A stretch of 64,000 bases of DNA, from contig NZ_LR593886.1 in assembly GCF_901538265.1 (NCBI RefSeq), positions 496,001 through 560,000 on the forward strand, in the 5' to 3' direction. Made by a program: the position numbers and the translations under genes. Positions 25,394-33,121 of this stretch are shown here, one piece after another. Each line of letters begins with the position of its first letter. Position 1 is the stretch's first letter. This DNA comes from Gemmata massiliana. Lineage in GTDB: Bacteria > Planctomycetota > Planctomycetia > Gemmatales > Gemmataceae. The notes under the pieces were generated by a model. The model searched no databases. It was not told the origin of the DNA and was given only the letters and a program-made list of their open reading frames with translations.

Positions 25394-26101
25394 TTACGCC
25401 AGTGCCACAACTCGCTGGCGTCGCGCGTAAATGACGAGCGTACCGGCACCGGTCACGAGCAGCACCCAGCTACTCGGTTCCGGGGTCGATACGGCGGTCG
25501 GGTTCGATGCGGGCGAGGGCGGGCTGGCGTCGAACCCGTCCGCGAAACTCCACCCGTCCCACGAACCGTCCTTCAGGATGCGACCGGACATCCCCGTACC
25601 GCTGTACCCCCAATCGTTACCGGGGTCTTTGACCCAGTAGCTCCAGTACCCGGTCCACCACCCTTCGCGGTAGAGGTCGCCCGGGTCGGTCGGCGACCGA
25701 CCATCGGCCAGCCCGCCGTCCCGGTCCGCGGACGCGATCCCGTTCGTGAACGTGAGCGTCGGCGACACGCCGAACATGCCGTTGTGGTTCGCGTCGAACC
25801 CGATCCCGAACAGCGCGAACCCCAGGCCCGTCCCAAAATCCCCGAGATTGGCGTAAAGTCCGGTGTTGGACCCGGTGATCGCCCGGAGCATGTCCTCCGC
25901 GGTCGCCGTGCCGTCCCACCGGTACCCCCAGATGAACGACGAGGTTCCGGACGCGGTCTTCCAGTCCACCACGAACGCGGCGCGGTTGCTCCCCGTCCCC
26001 ACCCACACGTCGACGTCATCGAGGGATGTAACGAACCCGGCCTGTGCGCTGCCCGCCAGCCCCAACAACACGCCGAGACAAAGAACCAATTGCCTGAACA
26101 C
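25394..26101 (-). CDS. PEP-CTERM-sorted surface protein under a cobalamin riboswitch
   Basis: I choose the GTG at 26101 because GGAGG lies six bases upstream; the frame opens at 26140. The 235-aa protein has a signal peptide (FRQLVLCLGVLLGLAGSAQA), a beta-rich body with DVDVWVGTGSNRAAFVVDWK, SFIWGYRWDGTATAEDMLRA, FALFGIGFDANHNGMFGVSP and GWWTGYWSYWVKDPGNDWGY, and a C-terminal TPEPSS signal, hydrophobic segment and RRQR tail. The body is unlike known enzymes. The upstream cobalamin riboswitch on the same strand implies control by vitamin B12. A surface corrinoid-binding or uptake role is an inference. Confidence 0.75.
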   Translation of the reverse strand: MFRQLVLCLGVLLGLAGSAQAGFVTSLDDVDVWVGTGSNRAAFVVDWKTASGTSSFIWGYRWDGTATAEDMLRAITGSNTGLYANLGDFGTGLGFALFGIGFDANHNGMFGVSPTLTFTNGIASADRDGGLADGRSPTDPGDLYREGWWTGYWSYWVKDPGNDWGYSGTGMSGRILKDGSWDGWSFADGFDASPPSPASNPTAVSTPEPSSWVLLVTGAGTLVIYARRQRVVALA

Positions 26102-26441
26102 ACGAGCCTCCGTTCCCCAGTACCAGCGGGGGCCGCTCACCGCACGCGGCGACGCGACCGCCCGTTCGTTCCGGGACGTAAGCCGTTGGTGCCGGCGTTT
26201 CCACGCTAATGGGCCGGGGAAGTCGCGCTTCGCGACTACGATGAGGAGTTCGACCGGGGTGAAACCACAAACCGCGGCGCTAGCGCGCCGGGAACGGGGA
26301 ACGCACGGGCTGCTCCTTCTGCCGGGCCGGGCGAGGAAACGCCTACGGGCCGGGACGGACGGGCAGCGCCGCGCACGCGCGCGGGCAGAGACCTGCCGGT
26401 CCGGTCGCCTGGGGTCCGAGGCACCGAACGACGATTACGAC
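26102..26441 (-). other. 340-base leader between the riboswitch and its gene; no gene seen
   Basis: This stretch, read on the minus strand, is the RNA between the cobalamin aptamer and the GTG at 26101. It is GC-rich and holds no convincing small ORF. The GGAGG ribosome binding site for the PEP-CTERM gene lies at its end. An expression platform for the riboswitch should be in this span, but I could not identify a clear switch hairpin by eye. Confidence 0.5.
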
Positions 26442-26610
26442 AGGCAGGTCTTCTGGCTTACGGCCTGTATCGGGTTCGAGCGGCCTTCCCGCGGTGCTCC
26501 CGCAGTGGCATTGTGCCCGTTCCCGGCCGAATACAGCAGCGGCCCTGCGCCGGATTCTCACCGGCTTCCCTTTTCACCCCCGCCGCGTGAACGACGGGGA
26601 CACCTATCGA
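26442..26610 (-). promoter_or_regulatory. Cobalamin (AdoCbl) riboswitch
   Basis: Read on the minus strand, the element starts near GATAGGTG at 26609-26602, continues through AAAAGGGAAGCCGGTGAGAA and TCCGGCGCAGGGCCGCTGCT, then the AATGCCACTGCGGGA segment (the GCCACTG B12 box), then GCGGGAAGGCC, and ends with GTAAGCCAGAAGACCTGCC near 26442. The GCCACTG, GGGAAGG and GCCAGAAGACCTGCC elements occur in the usual order and spacing of cobalamin riboswitches. It lies 341 bases upstream of the PEP-CTERM gene on the same strand, the only gene it can control there. Whether it acts on translation or transcription is not clear. Confidence 0.9.
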
Positions 26611-26856
26611 GTGGGGTGAGTTATACGCGACCGGCGCACCACGTCTAGAACGGCCAAAAACTTCACCGCACAAACATATCTGGCACTGGTTTGCGCGTTG
26701 CCGCGCGCAAACAATTGGCAACACCGGTACGTGCCCGGGGCCGGCACGAGTTTTCGCCCGGCGGATTGCTTTCACCGCCCCGGACGGTTAGAGATGATAA
26801 ATGCCCGTGTGTTTCCGTTCACAGAATTGAATTGCGCGACACCAGAGGGGGGATAC

Positions 26857-27990
26857 ATGGGTTCCAAATCCGTGCGCCGGGCCGCCAAACCCGAACCGCT
26901 TCCCGCCCCCAAACCGCGACCGAGTCGCCGGACGTTCATCCTCAGCGCGCTCGCAATGGGTGGATTCGGGGTAGCCTACGGGATTACCAAAAAGACCCAG
27001 ACCCCGAAGTCCCCCGCACCGATCGACGCGGTCCCTCCACCCGGCGCACGCGACTCCGTTGGGATGAAGTGGATTCCCGGTGGCGAGTTCACAATGGGTT
27101 CGGCCGATTCCGCGCTCCCGCGGAACGAGCGCTCGGCCCATAAGGTGAAATTGACCGGCTACTGGATCGATGAAACCGAGGTCACCAATTCCGCGTTCCG
27201 GACGTTCGTTGAAGCGACCGGGTACGTCACGACGGCCGAGAAGAAACCCGACTGGGAGGAGATGAAGAAGTTCGTCCCGCCCGGCACCCCGAAACCGCCG
27301 GACGATCAACTCGTGGCGGGGTCACTAGTGTTCAAACAGCCCGCGCAGGCTGTACCCCTCAACGACGTTTCGCGGTGGTGGGCCTACGTTCCCGGGGCGT
27401 GTTGGAAGCAACCGGAAGGGCCAGGAAGTAATCTCACGGGAAAGGACGATCACCCCGTTGTTCACGTCTCGTGGGACGACGCGGTCGCGTACTGCGCCTG
27501 GGTGGGTAAGCGGTTGCCAACGGAGGCCGAATGGGAATTCGCCGCACGCGGCAAACTCGCCGGTAAGCGGTACCCGTGGGGGGACGAAAAGCCGACTGAC
27601 GACAACCCGCGTGCGAACATCTGGCAGGGCGAGTTCCCGCACCACAACACCGAACGCGACGGTCACGCGCGAACCGCGCCGGTCAAGAGCTTCCCGCCGA
27701 ACGGGTACGGCCTCTACGACATGGCCGGCAACGTGTGGGAGTGGTGCGCGGACTGGTATCGCGCGGACGCTTACGACAGGCTCGCGGACCGCGGAACGAG
27801 CGCTGATCCGCAAGGCCCGAGCGACAGTTGGGATCCGGGCGAGCCGTGGGCACCCAAGCGCGTGACGCGCGGCGGGTCGTTCCTCTGTCACGTCAGCTAC
27901 TGCGAGAGCTACCGCCCCGGCGCCCGGCGCGGAACGACCCCCGATACCGGCATGTCGCACATCGGGTTCCGCTGCGTGCGATCTGCTTGA
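26857..27990 (+). CDS. Formylglycine-generating enzyme (SUMF1/FGE family), Tat-type leader
   Basis: The 377-aa protein starts at the ATG at 26857 after an AGGGGGG ribosome site. A twin-Arg-like leader (SRRTFILSALAMGGFGVAYG) precedes the FGE domain. The domain opens with MKWIPGGEFTMGS, carries ETEVTNSAF, HPVVHVSWDDAVAYCAWVG, KRLPTEAEWEFAARG, NGYGLYDMAGNVWEWCADWY, and ends RGGSFLCHVSYCESYRPGAR with TGMSHIGFRCV. Cys344 and Cys349 correspond to the paired active-site cysteines of human FGE, so this is a catalytically competent enzyme rather than a generic DUF323 protein. It converts a sulfatase cysteine to formylglycine. No sulfatase gene is in the window. Confidence 0.9.
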   Translation: MGSKSVRRAAKPEPLPAPKPRPSRRTFILSALAMGGFGVAYGITKKTQTPKSPAPIDAVPPPGARDSVGMKWIPGGEFTMGSADSALPRNERSAHKVKLTGYWIDETEVTNSAFRTFVEATGYVTTAEKKPDWEEMKKFVPPGTPKPPDDQLVAGSLVFKQPAQAVPLNDVSRWWAYVPGACWKQPEGPGSNLTGKDDHPVVHVSWDDAVAYCAWVGKRLPTEAEWEFAARGKLAGKRYPWGDEKPTDDNPRANIWQGEFPHHNTERDGHARTAPVKSFPPNGYGLYDMAGNVWEWCADWYRADAYDRLADRGTSADPQGPSDSWDPGEPWAPKRVTRGGSFLCHVSYCESYRPGARRGTTPDTGMSHIGFRCVRSA

Positions 27991-28014
27991 AGCGGCACTC
28001 TCGTTCGCTGTGAA

Positions 28015-28857
28015 CTACTGTGACCGGGCACGCCGGCGCCGGAGCCACTCGCCCACGCTGAGTTTGCGGCTGCTGAGTAGCAGGTAAATCAGCGCGAACA
28101 CGGCCGGCGGGCCGCCCCACATGAGAAGATCGGGCGGTGGGAACTTCGGGGCAGACCCCGCTTCGGAGAGAACGGCCCCGGTCGTTTTTTGGGCCAGCAT
28201 TTCGCCGACAAACATCCCGACCACGACCAGTAGCACGAACACAACGAAATCCACGATAAACGGCATCAGCGTCGCTTCGGGCCGCTCTTCGACTTCTGGC
28301 TCGGGAGCGGGGATCGATGGTTTGGGAGCGCGTTGCTTGAGATCGATTTTCGGGGGCGTGTGTTTTTCTGTGGTAGAAGAGGCGGACCTCGAGCCGGCGG
28401 TACCTTCGAGTTCCGATCCTGCCGCGGGATTCACGCCGTCCGGAGGTAGCGCGCGGGCCGCGTCGCTGAGGTTCGCGGCCGTTGGTCCGCTCAGATTGAA
28501 GTCGATGTCTGGTGCCGAATCCGAGTTCGTCGCGAGCGCGTCGTCCGCGTCGTCGGCCGGTGGTGCAGAGGGCTGCGGTTTCGCGACGGGCGGGGCCGTG
28601 TCGGTCGGCGCGTGCGGCTTTGCGGCCGGAGGTGCAACGACCTTCGCGACCGGCAGCGTTGCCTTTGGCGTCGGGATTGGTGCGGCGGGCTGTTGCAAAA
28701 CCGGTGCGGGTGGCGGAGGAGGCGGGGGTGGCGGTTCCGGGTCCGGCGCGGGGGGCGTGATGCGCTCGCCGCACTGTTTGCACACCAGCGGAAGGAACGC
28801 GAGTGCCGGGAGCAGTTCGTAGTGGCGACCGCAGTTCGGACAGTTGAATCGGATCAC
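28015..28857 (-). CDS. Zinc-ribbon, proline-rich, membrane protein of unknown function
   Basis: I start at the GTG at 28857, with CGAGG about 6 bases upstream, giving 280 aa; the frame continues open to 28944. The N-terminus has two cysteine pairs, CPNC (residues 6-9) and CKQC (26-29), typical of a zinc ribbon found in planctomycete regulators and shuttle proteins. A Pro/Ala-rich linker of about 150 residues (runs of Pro, and APDPEPPPPPPPPPAP) follows. Two hydrophobic segments near the C-terminus (LMPFIVDFVVFVLLVVVGMF and WGGPPAVFALIYLLL) end with an Arg-rich tail. The arrangement suggests a membrane-anchored metal-ribbon protein with its ribbon in the cytoplasm. No enzyme motif. Confidence 0.65.
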   Translation of the reverse strand: MIRFNCPNCGRHYELLPALAFLPLVCKQCGERITPPAPDPEPPPPPPPPPAPVLQQPAAPIPTPKATLPVAKVVAPPAAKPHAPTDTAPPVAKPQPSAPPADDADDALATNSDSAPDIDFNLSGPTAANLSDAARALPPDGVNPAAGSELEGTAGSRSASSTTEKHTPPKIDLKQRAPKPSIPAPEPEVEERPEATLMPFIVDFVVFVLLVVVGMFVGEMLAQKTTGAVLSEAGSAPKFPPPDLLMWGGPPAVFALIYLLLSSRKLSVGEWLRRRRARSQ

Positions 28858-29020
28858 GCGGACCTCGGGTGGCGACACATCCGATGAGCGCGATAATAGC
28901 GAACCCCAAAGGGAAAAGCAGCCCACGCCGGTGCCCCAGCACACGCGGTACGTTTCCCTTGGTCGCTACAATCGGAACCGTTTTGATACGGCTTCGCGCC
29001 ACAGCCGCAAGCAACTTGTC

Positions 29021-29096
29021 TTCTGTAGCTGGCCTCTGTGAGGCCGGGTAGCCACATACAGCGGACATCCCGGCCTCGCAGAGGCCGGCTACAGAA
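29021..29096. repeat. 28-bp inverted repeat between minus-strand genes
   Basis: The arm at 29021-29048 (TTCTGTAGCTGGCCTCTGTG then AGGCCGGG) pairs with 29069-29096 with only two G-U positions, around a 20-base loop. It begins 21 bases beyond the stop of the gene at 29118 (minus strand), so it can act as its terminator. Confidence 0.85.
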
Positions 29097-29117
29097 AGCC
29101 ATCACAACGAGACCGTA

Positions 29118-30083
29118 TTACTTCGTGAATTCTTTGTGTAACGCGGCGAGCGTCGCTTCACAATCGGCCGCCGTGCCCACGATAACGAAGCACCGGAACT
29201 GGTGATCGCCACCGGGCACGCCGTCTTGATTCTTCAAACGGAAAACGCAGTTCCACTTAACCACCTTTTCGGGCACGAAGCGGAACCGCCCGTACCCGGC
29301 CCCCTCAAATCCCTTACTGGGCAGCTCCGGTGCGTACACGCCCATCGCGTGCTTGCGGTCGGCGGTGGCCAGCACGACCGGGTCGGCTTGTTCGCCCGGG
29401 CCGTCGGTAAGCAGGAGCAACTGACCCTTCTTCGAGTCGAACCGGAGGAACGTGTTGAACTCCGCCGGCATGTACCCGGTGACGGCCTCGAACTGTGCGT
29501 AAGTGTGTTTCTCGCCATTCGGGACCAGGAACGTGGTGCGGTACTCGATCGCGTGCGGTAGCCCCTTGTAGCCGATGGTGACGCGCTTCGCGAGGTAGTG
29601 GTCCGAGAGCGCGACCGAGTTCCGCGCCGGATTGCCCAGCGATTTCTCCCCCGGCTTCAGCCAGAACGCCATGCGGTTGAGTGTGGTGAGTTCGTTTTCC
29701 TTCGCGCTCAGTTCGAGCAACTTGCTCGTGGAAGTCGGTCCACGGCCGTCCGCCAGGCTCCCGGCTTCGGTCGGGTTGAACACTTCGGGAATGAACTCCT
29801 TCCCGCTATCGAAGTTCGACGCGGACTGGATCTGCCGCCCGTGGTCGAAGCTGTCCACGAACTCTTTCCCGCCCCACGCCAGCGAGTGAATCGCCCCGGC
29901 CGTGCGCGCGGTGGTGCGGATGACGATATCGGACGCGCCCGCTTTCGCACGAATGGTCGCGTCCCCGAAGACCGGGGGAGGAGGTGGTTCCGTTGCCGCG
30001 CCGGGATGGAACTGGAGCGCGGCCATGATGCTCACGCTCGTGAGTGCCAACAGCACCAGGATGGTTTTCACAACGAGCTTCAT
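29118..30083 (-). CDS. Exported protein of unknown function
   Basis: The 321-aa protein has a single N-terminal hydrophobic segment (MKLVVKTILVLLALTSVSIM) that is a signal peptide or anchor, then a Pro-rich stretch. The body is beta-rich and moderately acidic, with AGAIHSLAWGGKEFVDSFDH, YKGLPHAIEYRTTFLVPNGE and GRFRFVPEKVVKWNCVFRLK. I do not recognise the family. Repeated Gly-Lys-Glu and Trp-containing beta strands are reminiscent of carbohydrate-active or lectin-like folds, but no catalytic motif stands out. It is divergent from the propeller gene at 30379. Confidence 0.6.
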   Translation of the reverse strand: MKLVVKTILVLLALTSVSIMAALQFHPGAATEPPPPPVFGDATIRAKAGASDIVIRTTARTAGAIHSLAWGGKEFVDSFDHGRQIQSASNFDSGKEFIPEVFNPTEAGSLADGRGPTSTSKLLELSAKENELTTLNRMAFWLKPGEKSLGNPARNSVALSDHYLAKRVTIGYKGLPHAIEYRTTFLVPNGEKHTYAQFEAVTGYMPAEFNTFLRFDSKKGQLLLLTDGPGEQADPVVLATADRKHAMGVYAPELPSKGFEGAGYGRFRFVPEKVVKWNCVFRLKNQDGVPGGDHQFRCFVIVGTAADCEATLAALHKEFTK

Positions 30084-30378
30084 GGCGGTTATTCTACCCG
30101 TGACGCGAGTGTGGTCGGGCGCTGGTGAGCGCTTATCGGCTCGGGTCCGAGAGCGCGTCCTGGAAATTGAGGCGCATTTTGGCTGCGCGTGTTACCCGAA
30201 TGTCAGCACGATCCGGCCGAATTTGGAGAATTGTTAGCCGCGGTTCGCGCGTCTTGTCTCAAAATTGCGTGCTTTGGCCCTTCCGCTTGCTCACTTTTGG
30301 AAGGACTCGGTGTCGGTTTCAGCGTAAAGTGTTCAACAATCTCCCACCCCAAAGCCCTTCCCAGCGCGGAATCCGCAC

Positions 30379-31617
30379 ATGCACCGCTTTGTTTCTTGCT
30401 TCGCGCTTTCGCTTGCTGTTGCTCCCTCTTTACTTGCGGGCGACTGGAACCAGTTCCGCGGACCGGCCGGAAACGGGCACGCGGACGCGAAACTGCCGAC
30501 CGAGTGGGGCACCAGCAAGAACGTGTCGTGGCGCAAGGAGCTACCGGGTCTGGGTTGGTCGTCGCCGGTGATCGCCGGCGAGAAGGTTTACCTGACGACC
30601 GCAGTGGCACAGGGCGAGGAGTATTCGCTCCGCGCTCTTTGCCTCAATGTGAAGACCGGCGACACGGTGTGGGACCAAGAGGTGTTCAAACAGGGCGCGG
30701 ACGCGCCGAAGCCCCACAAGAAAAACAGTCACGCCAGCCCGACGCCGATCGTTGAGGGCGGCAAAGTGTACGCTCACTTTGGGCACATGGGTACCGCGTG
30801 CCTGAACGCGAACGACGGGAGCAAGGTGTGGGCCAAACAGGAACTCAAATACACCCCGGTTCACGGGAACGGCGGGTCGCCGGTTCTTGCGGGGAATCAC
30901 CTCATTTTCAGCATTGATGGCACCGACAAGCAGGCCGTGATTGCGCTCGACAAGGCAACTGGGACGATCGCGTGGCAGACGCCGCGAAACAACAAGACCG
31001 GAGCGAACCCGTTCTCGTTCAGCACACCGGTACTCATCAAAGTGAAGGACCAGGAGCAACTCGTCTCCGCCGGGAGCGGAGTCGTGATGGCGCTCGACCC
31101 GAAGACTGGTAAGGAGATCTGGCGCGCGACCTACGGCGGCGGTTATTCCGTGGTTCCGAAGCCGGTGTACGCGAACGGCCTCATTTATGTTTGCACCGGC
31201 TACAACACAGCGAATCTGGTCGCCGTTAAGCCGGACGGGAAGGGCGACGTGACGGCCACGCACATCGCGTTCACGGTCAAAAAGAACGTCCCGCTCAACC
31301 CATCAATCCTGGTGATCGACGACGCACTGTACATGATCTCCGATAACGGCGTGTTGAGTTGCCTGGACGCGAAAAAGGGCACCGAGCGGTGGAACGAGCG
31401 CGTCGGCGGGAACTTCTCTTCGTCACCGCTGCTCGCGGACGGTCTGGTGTACTTGCTGGACGAAGCGGGCGCGACGACCGTGTTCAAACCGGGCGAGAGC
31501 TACGAGGAGATCGCGAAGAACAAGCTCAGCGAGAAGACGCAGGCTAGTTGCGCGGTGTATGGCGACGCGCTCTTACTTCGCACCGAGAAAGCGCTGTACC
31601 GCATCGAGAAGAAGTGA
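30379..31617 (+). CDS. Secreted PQQ-binding-like beta-propeller protein
   Basis: The 412-aa protein has a signal peptide (MHRFVSCFALSLAVAPSLLA) and starts the mature domain DWNQFRGPAGNGHA, the common opening of planctomycete PQQ-like propeller proteins. Repeated blade motifs follow: GWSSPVIAGEKVYLTTA, ALCLNVKTGDTVWDQEVF, HASPTPIVEGGKVYAHFGHM, GGSPVLAGNHLIFSIDGTD, AVIALDKATGTIAWQTP, and later VMALDPKTGKEIW and LSCLDAKKGTERWNERVGG. The alternation of Trp-rich and VYL-type strands is the PQQ/quinoprotein propeller. Whether it binds PQQ or only shares the fold is not decidable here. There is no cytochrome domain. Confidence 0.85.
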   Translation: MHRFVSCFALSLAVAPSLLAGDWNQFRGPAGNGHADAKLPTEWGTSKNVSWRKELPGLGWSSPVIAGEKVYLTTAVAQGEEYSLRALCLNVKTGDTVWDQEVFKQGADAPKPHKKNSHASPTPIVEGGKVYAHFGHMGTACLNANDGSKVWAKQELKYTPVHGNGGSPVLAGNHLIFSIDGTDKQAVIALDKATGTIAWQTPRNNKTGANPFSFSTPVLIKVKDQEQLVSAGSGVVMALDPKTGKEIWRATYGGGYSVVPKPVYANGLIYVCTGYNTANLVAVKPDGKGDVTATHIAFTVKKNVPLNPSILVIDDALYMISDNGVLSCLDAKKGTERWNERVGGNFSSSPLLADGLVYLLDEAGATTVFKPGESYEEIAKNKLSEKTQASCAVYGDALLLRTEKALYRIEKK

Positions 31618-31638
31618 AAAGCAGTTATCGGTTTGGTT

Positions 31639-31754
31639 CACAGGGCGGATGCCTGTGCTACGTCAGTCGGCCCTTCCGGGGTGAAGACAAACACCCTCGC
31701 TGTCTTGCACGCCGTTCCGCGGTGTGCGTTCATAGCACAGGGCACTTGCCCTGT
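31639..31754. repeat. Pair of CACAGGG-type hairpins
   Basis: CACAGG at 31639-31644 pairs with CCTGTG at 31652-31657, and ACAGGGC at 31737-31743 pairs with GCCCTGT at 31748-31754. The two share the CACAGGGC core but with different spacers, suggesting two inverted copies of one short hairpin family. Confidence 0.5.
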
Positions 31755-31959
31755 GTCGTTTGACGGGTTCATCTCTCGCCTAAATTGCCCTTGTAAAATT
31801 TGTGAACTGATTTACACTTGGGGTAGGAATTGTGGCAACAGGTGTTTGTCGTAAAAGCGACGCACATTTATCTGTGTCCGTGTTCGCACCCGAAGAGCTA
31901 ACATTCACTCGGGATCGAATTGCAGTAAGTGATTGTGTAATAATAGTTTGCGTCGCAGA

Positions 31960-32020
31960 TGTGGCGAATTGATGGGCCGGAAATGTTAGCAAATGTTAGC
32001 CGCGCGCCGGACGAGACGTG
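31960..32020. repeat. Dispersed intergenic repeat, copy 1
   Basis: The stretch contains ATGTTAGCAAATGTTAGCCG followed by CGCGCCGGACGAG, preceded by GTGGCGA. The same 22-base core and much of the flank occur in inverted orientation near 40752-40830, 8.8 kb away. Internal ATGTTAGC occurs twice. Confidence 0.6.
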
Positions 32021-32050
32021 GTGGATATCGTGAGAGCCGGGGCAAAATAA

Positions 32051-32085
32051 AAGGCGAGCCGCACATGAGTTGCGAGACTCGCCTT
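32051..32085 (-). terminator. Hairpin terminator for the 32104 gene
   Basis: On the minus strand, an 8-bp stem (AAGGCGAG/CTCGCCTT; plus-strand 32051-32058 with 32078-32085) is followed by TTATTTTGCC. It starts 18 bases beyond the stop codon at 32104. Confidence 0.6.
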
Positions 32086-32103
32086 CCGGTCGTGTGATTG
32101 AGC

Positions 32104-32730
32104 TTAGTCGCTGAACACGCGGTCGAAATCGCCGACACCGGCTCGCATCGCGAGTTGGCGGAAGTCGTCCGCGAACTGCTCCGTCGTGTGGTGCAGGTGC
32201 TCGGCTTCGGAGATAAGTGAGAGCGTTTCGCGCCGGCGGACGCCGTGGTCGCGCAACACGCGGCGGAACGGTTTCAGGTTCGGTGCGTAAATGTGGAACA
32301 GCTTGTGTTCGTCGAACTGCACCTCGATCGGCCGGCGGTTCGCGAGAACCGCGACCCCGGTGCAACCGTCGTGCGTCAGCAGTTCCTCGAACTCACAGAA
32401 GTGGCTCGTGAGAACGGCCAAGTCGATGTGTTCGCGGCGCAAGTCTGCGTGCCCATCCGCGGTCGTCCCGTGACTGCTTTCCAAGACCACGTGAACAACC
32501 TCGCCGAGCGGTTCGAGTAGCGCCAGGAACGTCTCGAACAGCCGCTCCGCGGAGACCGCGGCCGAGAGCATCGGGAGCCGCAGTTTCGCACGCTGATCGC
32601 GGTACACTTCAACACGGTAGCCCTGGCGCGGGCGCACCGGCAGTTCGGCCCCCGGACGGATCGCGTCCGTGAGCGTGAAAGAGCCGTAAGAGTTAACGGA
32701 CAGGTGCGTGGCCAGCCGGTCAGGAGTCAC
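32104..32730 (-). CDS. Conserved hypothetical protein
   Basis: The 208-aa soluble protein starts with a GTG at 32730, with GAGG about 8 bases upstream. It has no signal peptide or membrane segment. The sequence is alternating beta and alpha (GYRVEVYRDQRAKLRLPMLS, LFETFLALLEPLGEVVHVVL, HKLFHIYAPNLKPFRRVLRD) with a final helical region rich in His and Glu (SEAEHLHHTTEQFADDFRQL). I do not recognise the family and see no catalytic motif. It is monocistronic, with its own terminator. Confidence 0.6.
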   Translation of the reverse strand: MTPDRLATHLSVNSYGSFTLTDAIRPGAELPVRPRQGYRVEVYRDQRAKLRLPMLSAAVSAERLFETFLALLEPLGEVVHVVLESSHGTTADGHADLRREHIDLAVLTSHFCEFEELLTHDGCTGVAVLANRRPIEVQFDEHKLFHIYAPNLKPFRRVLRDHGVRRRETLSLISEAEHLHHTTEQFADDFRQLAMRAGVGDFDRVFSD

Positions 32731-33121
32731 GGGGACACCTCGCGCGACAACGGAATTTAGCCCGGGGTGAGACAGAAATCAGTGGTGTCGCGTCGTGGCG
32801 GGCGGCGTCTGGGTGAAAAGCCCCGGGCACTGTAACTTAGCCCCAATTTTGCGTCGCTGGCGTCCCTGCCGCCCGAATTATAGCGCGCCGTTTGTCCGAA
32901 GCGCACGAAACTGGCGCGAAGTCCGGGTGTTCCGATTACGGAACCGGTGTATGATCGGGGCACTGGCGCGGCGGTACCGCCCGTTACCAACGCGCGTGGC
33001 GCGAATTTCGTTGAACGGATCAAGCCGGCGGGCGACAGGGTGTGAATGAAGATACAGCCGGGATCGGACACTCTGATCCCGGCTCTCGCGAACCGCAACG
33101 GCGCAACGGGAGAACTCATCC
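32731..33121. other. 391-bp divergent intergenic region; no gene seen
   Basis: This gap separates two divergent genes and should contain both promoters. I see no gene in it. The only structure is a hairpin in the leader of the downstream transglutaminase gene at 33057-33083. Confidence 0.5.
33057..33083 (+). promoter_or_regulatory. Leader hairpin upstream of the transglutaminase gene
   Basis: A perfect 9-bp stem (GCCGGGATC at 33057-33065 with GATCCCGGC at 33075-33083) lies 38 bases before the ATG at 33122, inside the presumed 5' leader. It may be attenuating, stabilising or incidental. Confidence 0.35.

Larger units (their letters stand above)
31618..32103. other. 486-bp gap with small hairpins, a dispersed-repeat copy and a terminator; no gene seen
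   Basis: The gap between the propeller gene and the next gene on the minus strand holds two short ACAGGG-type hairpins (31639-31657 and 31737-31754), a copy of a dispersed intergenic repeat around 31960-32020 and a terminator at 32051-32085. I see no plausible gene in it. Confidence 0.6.
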
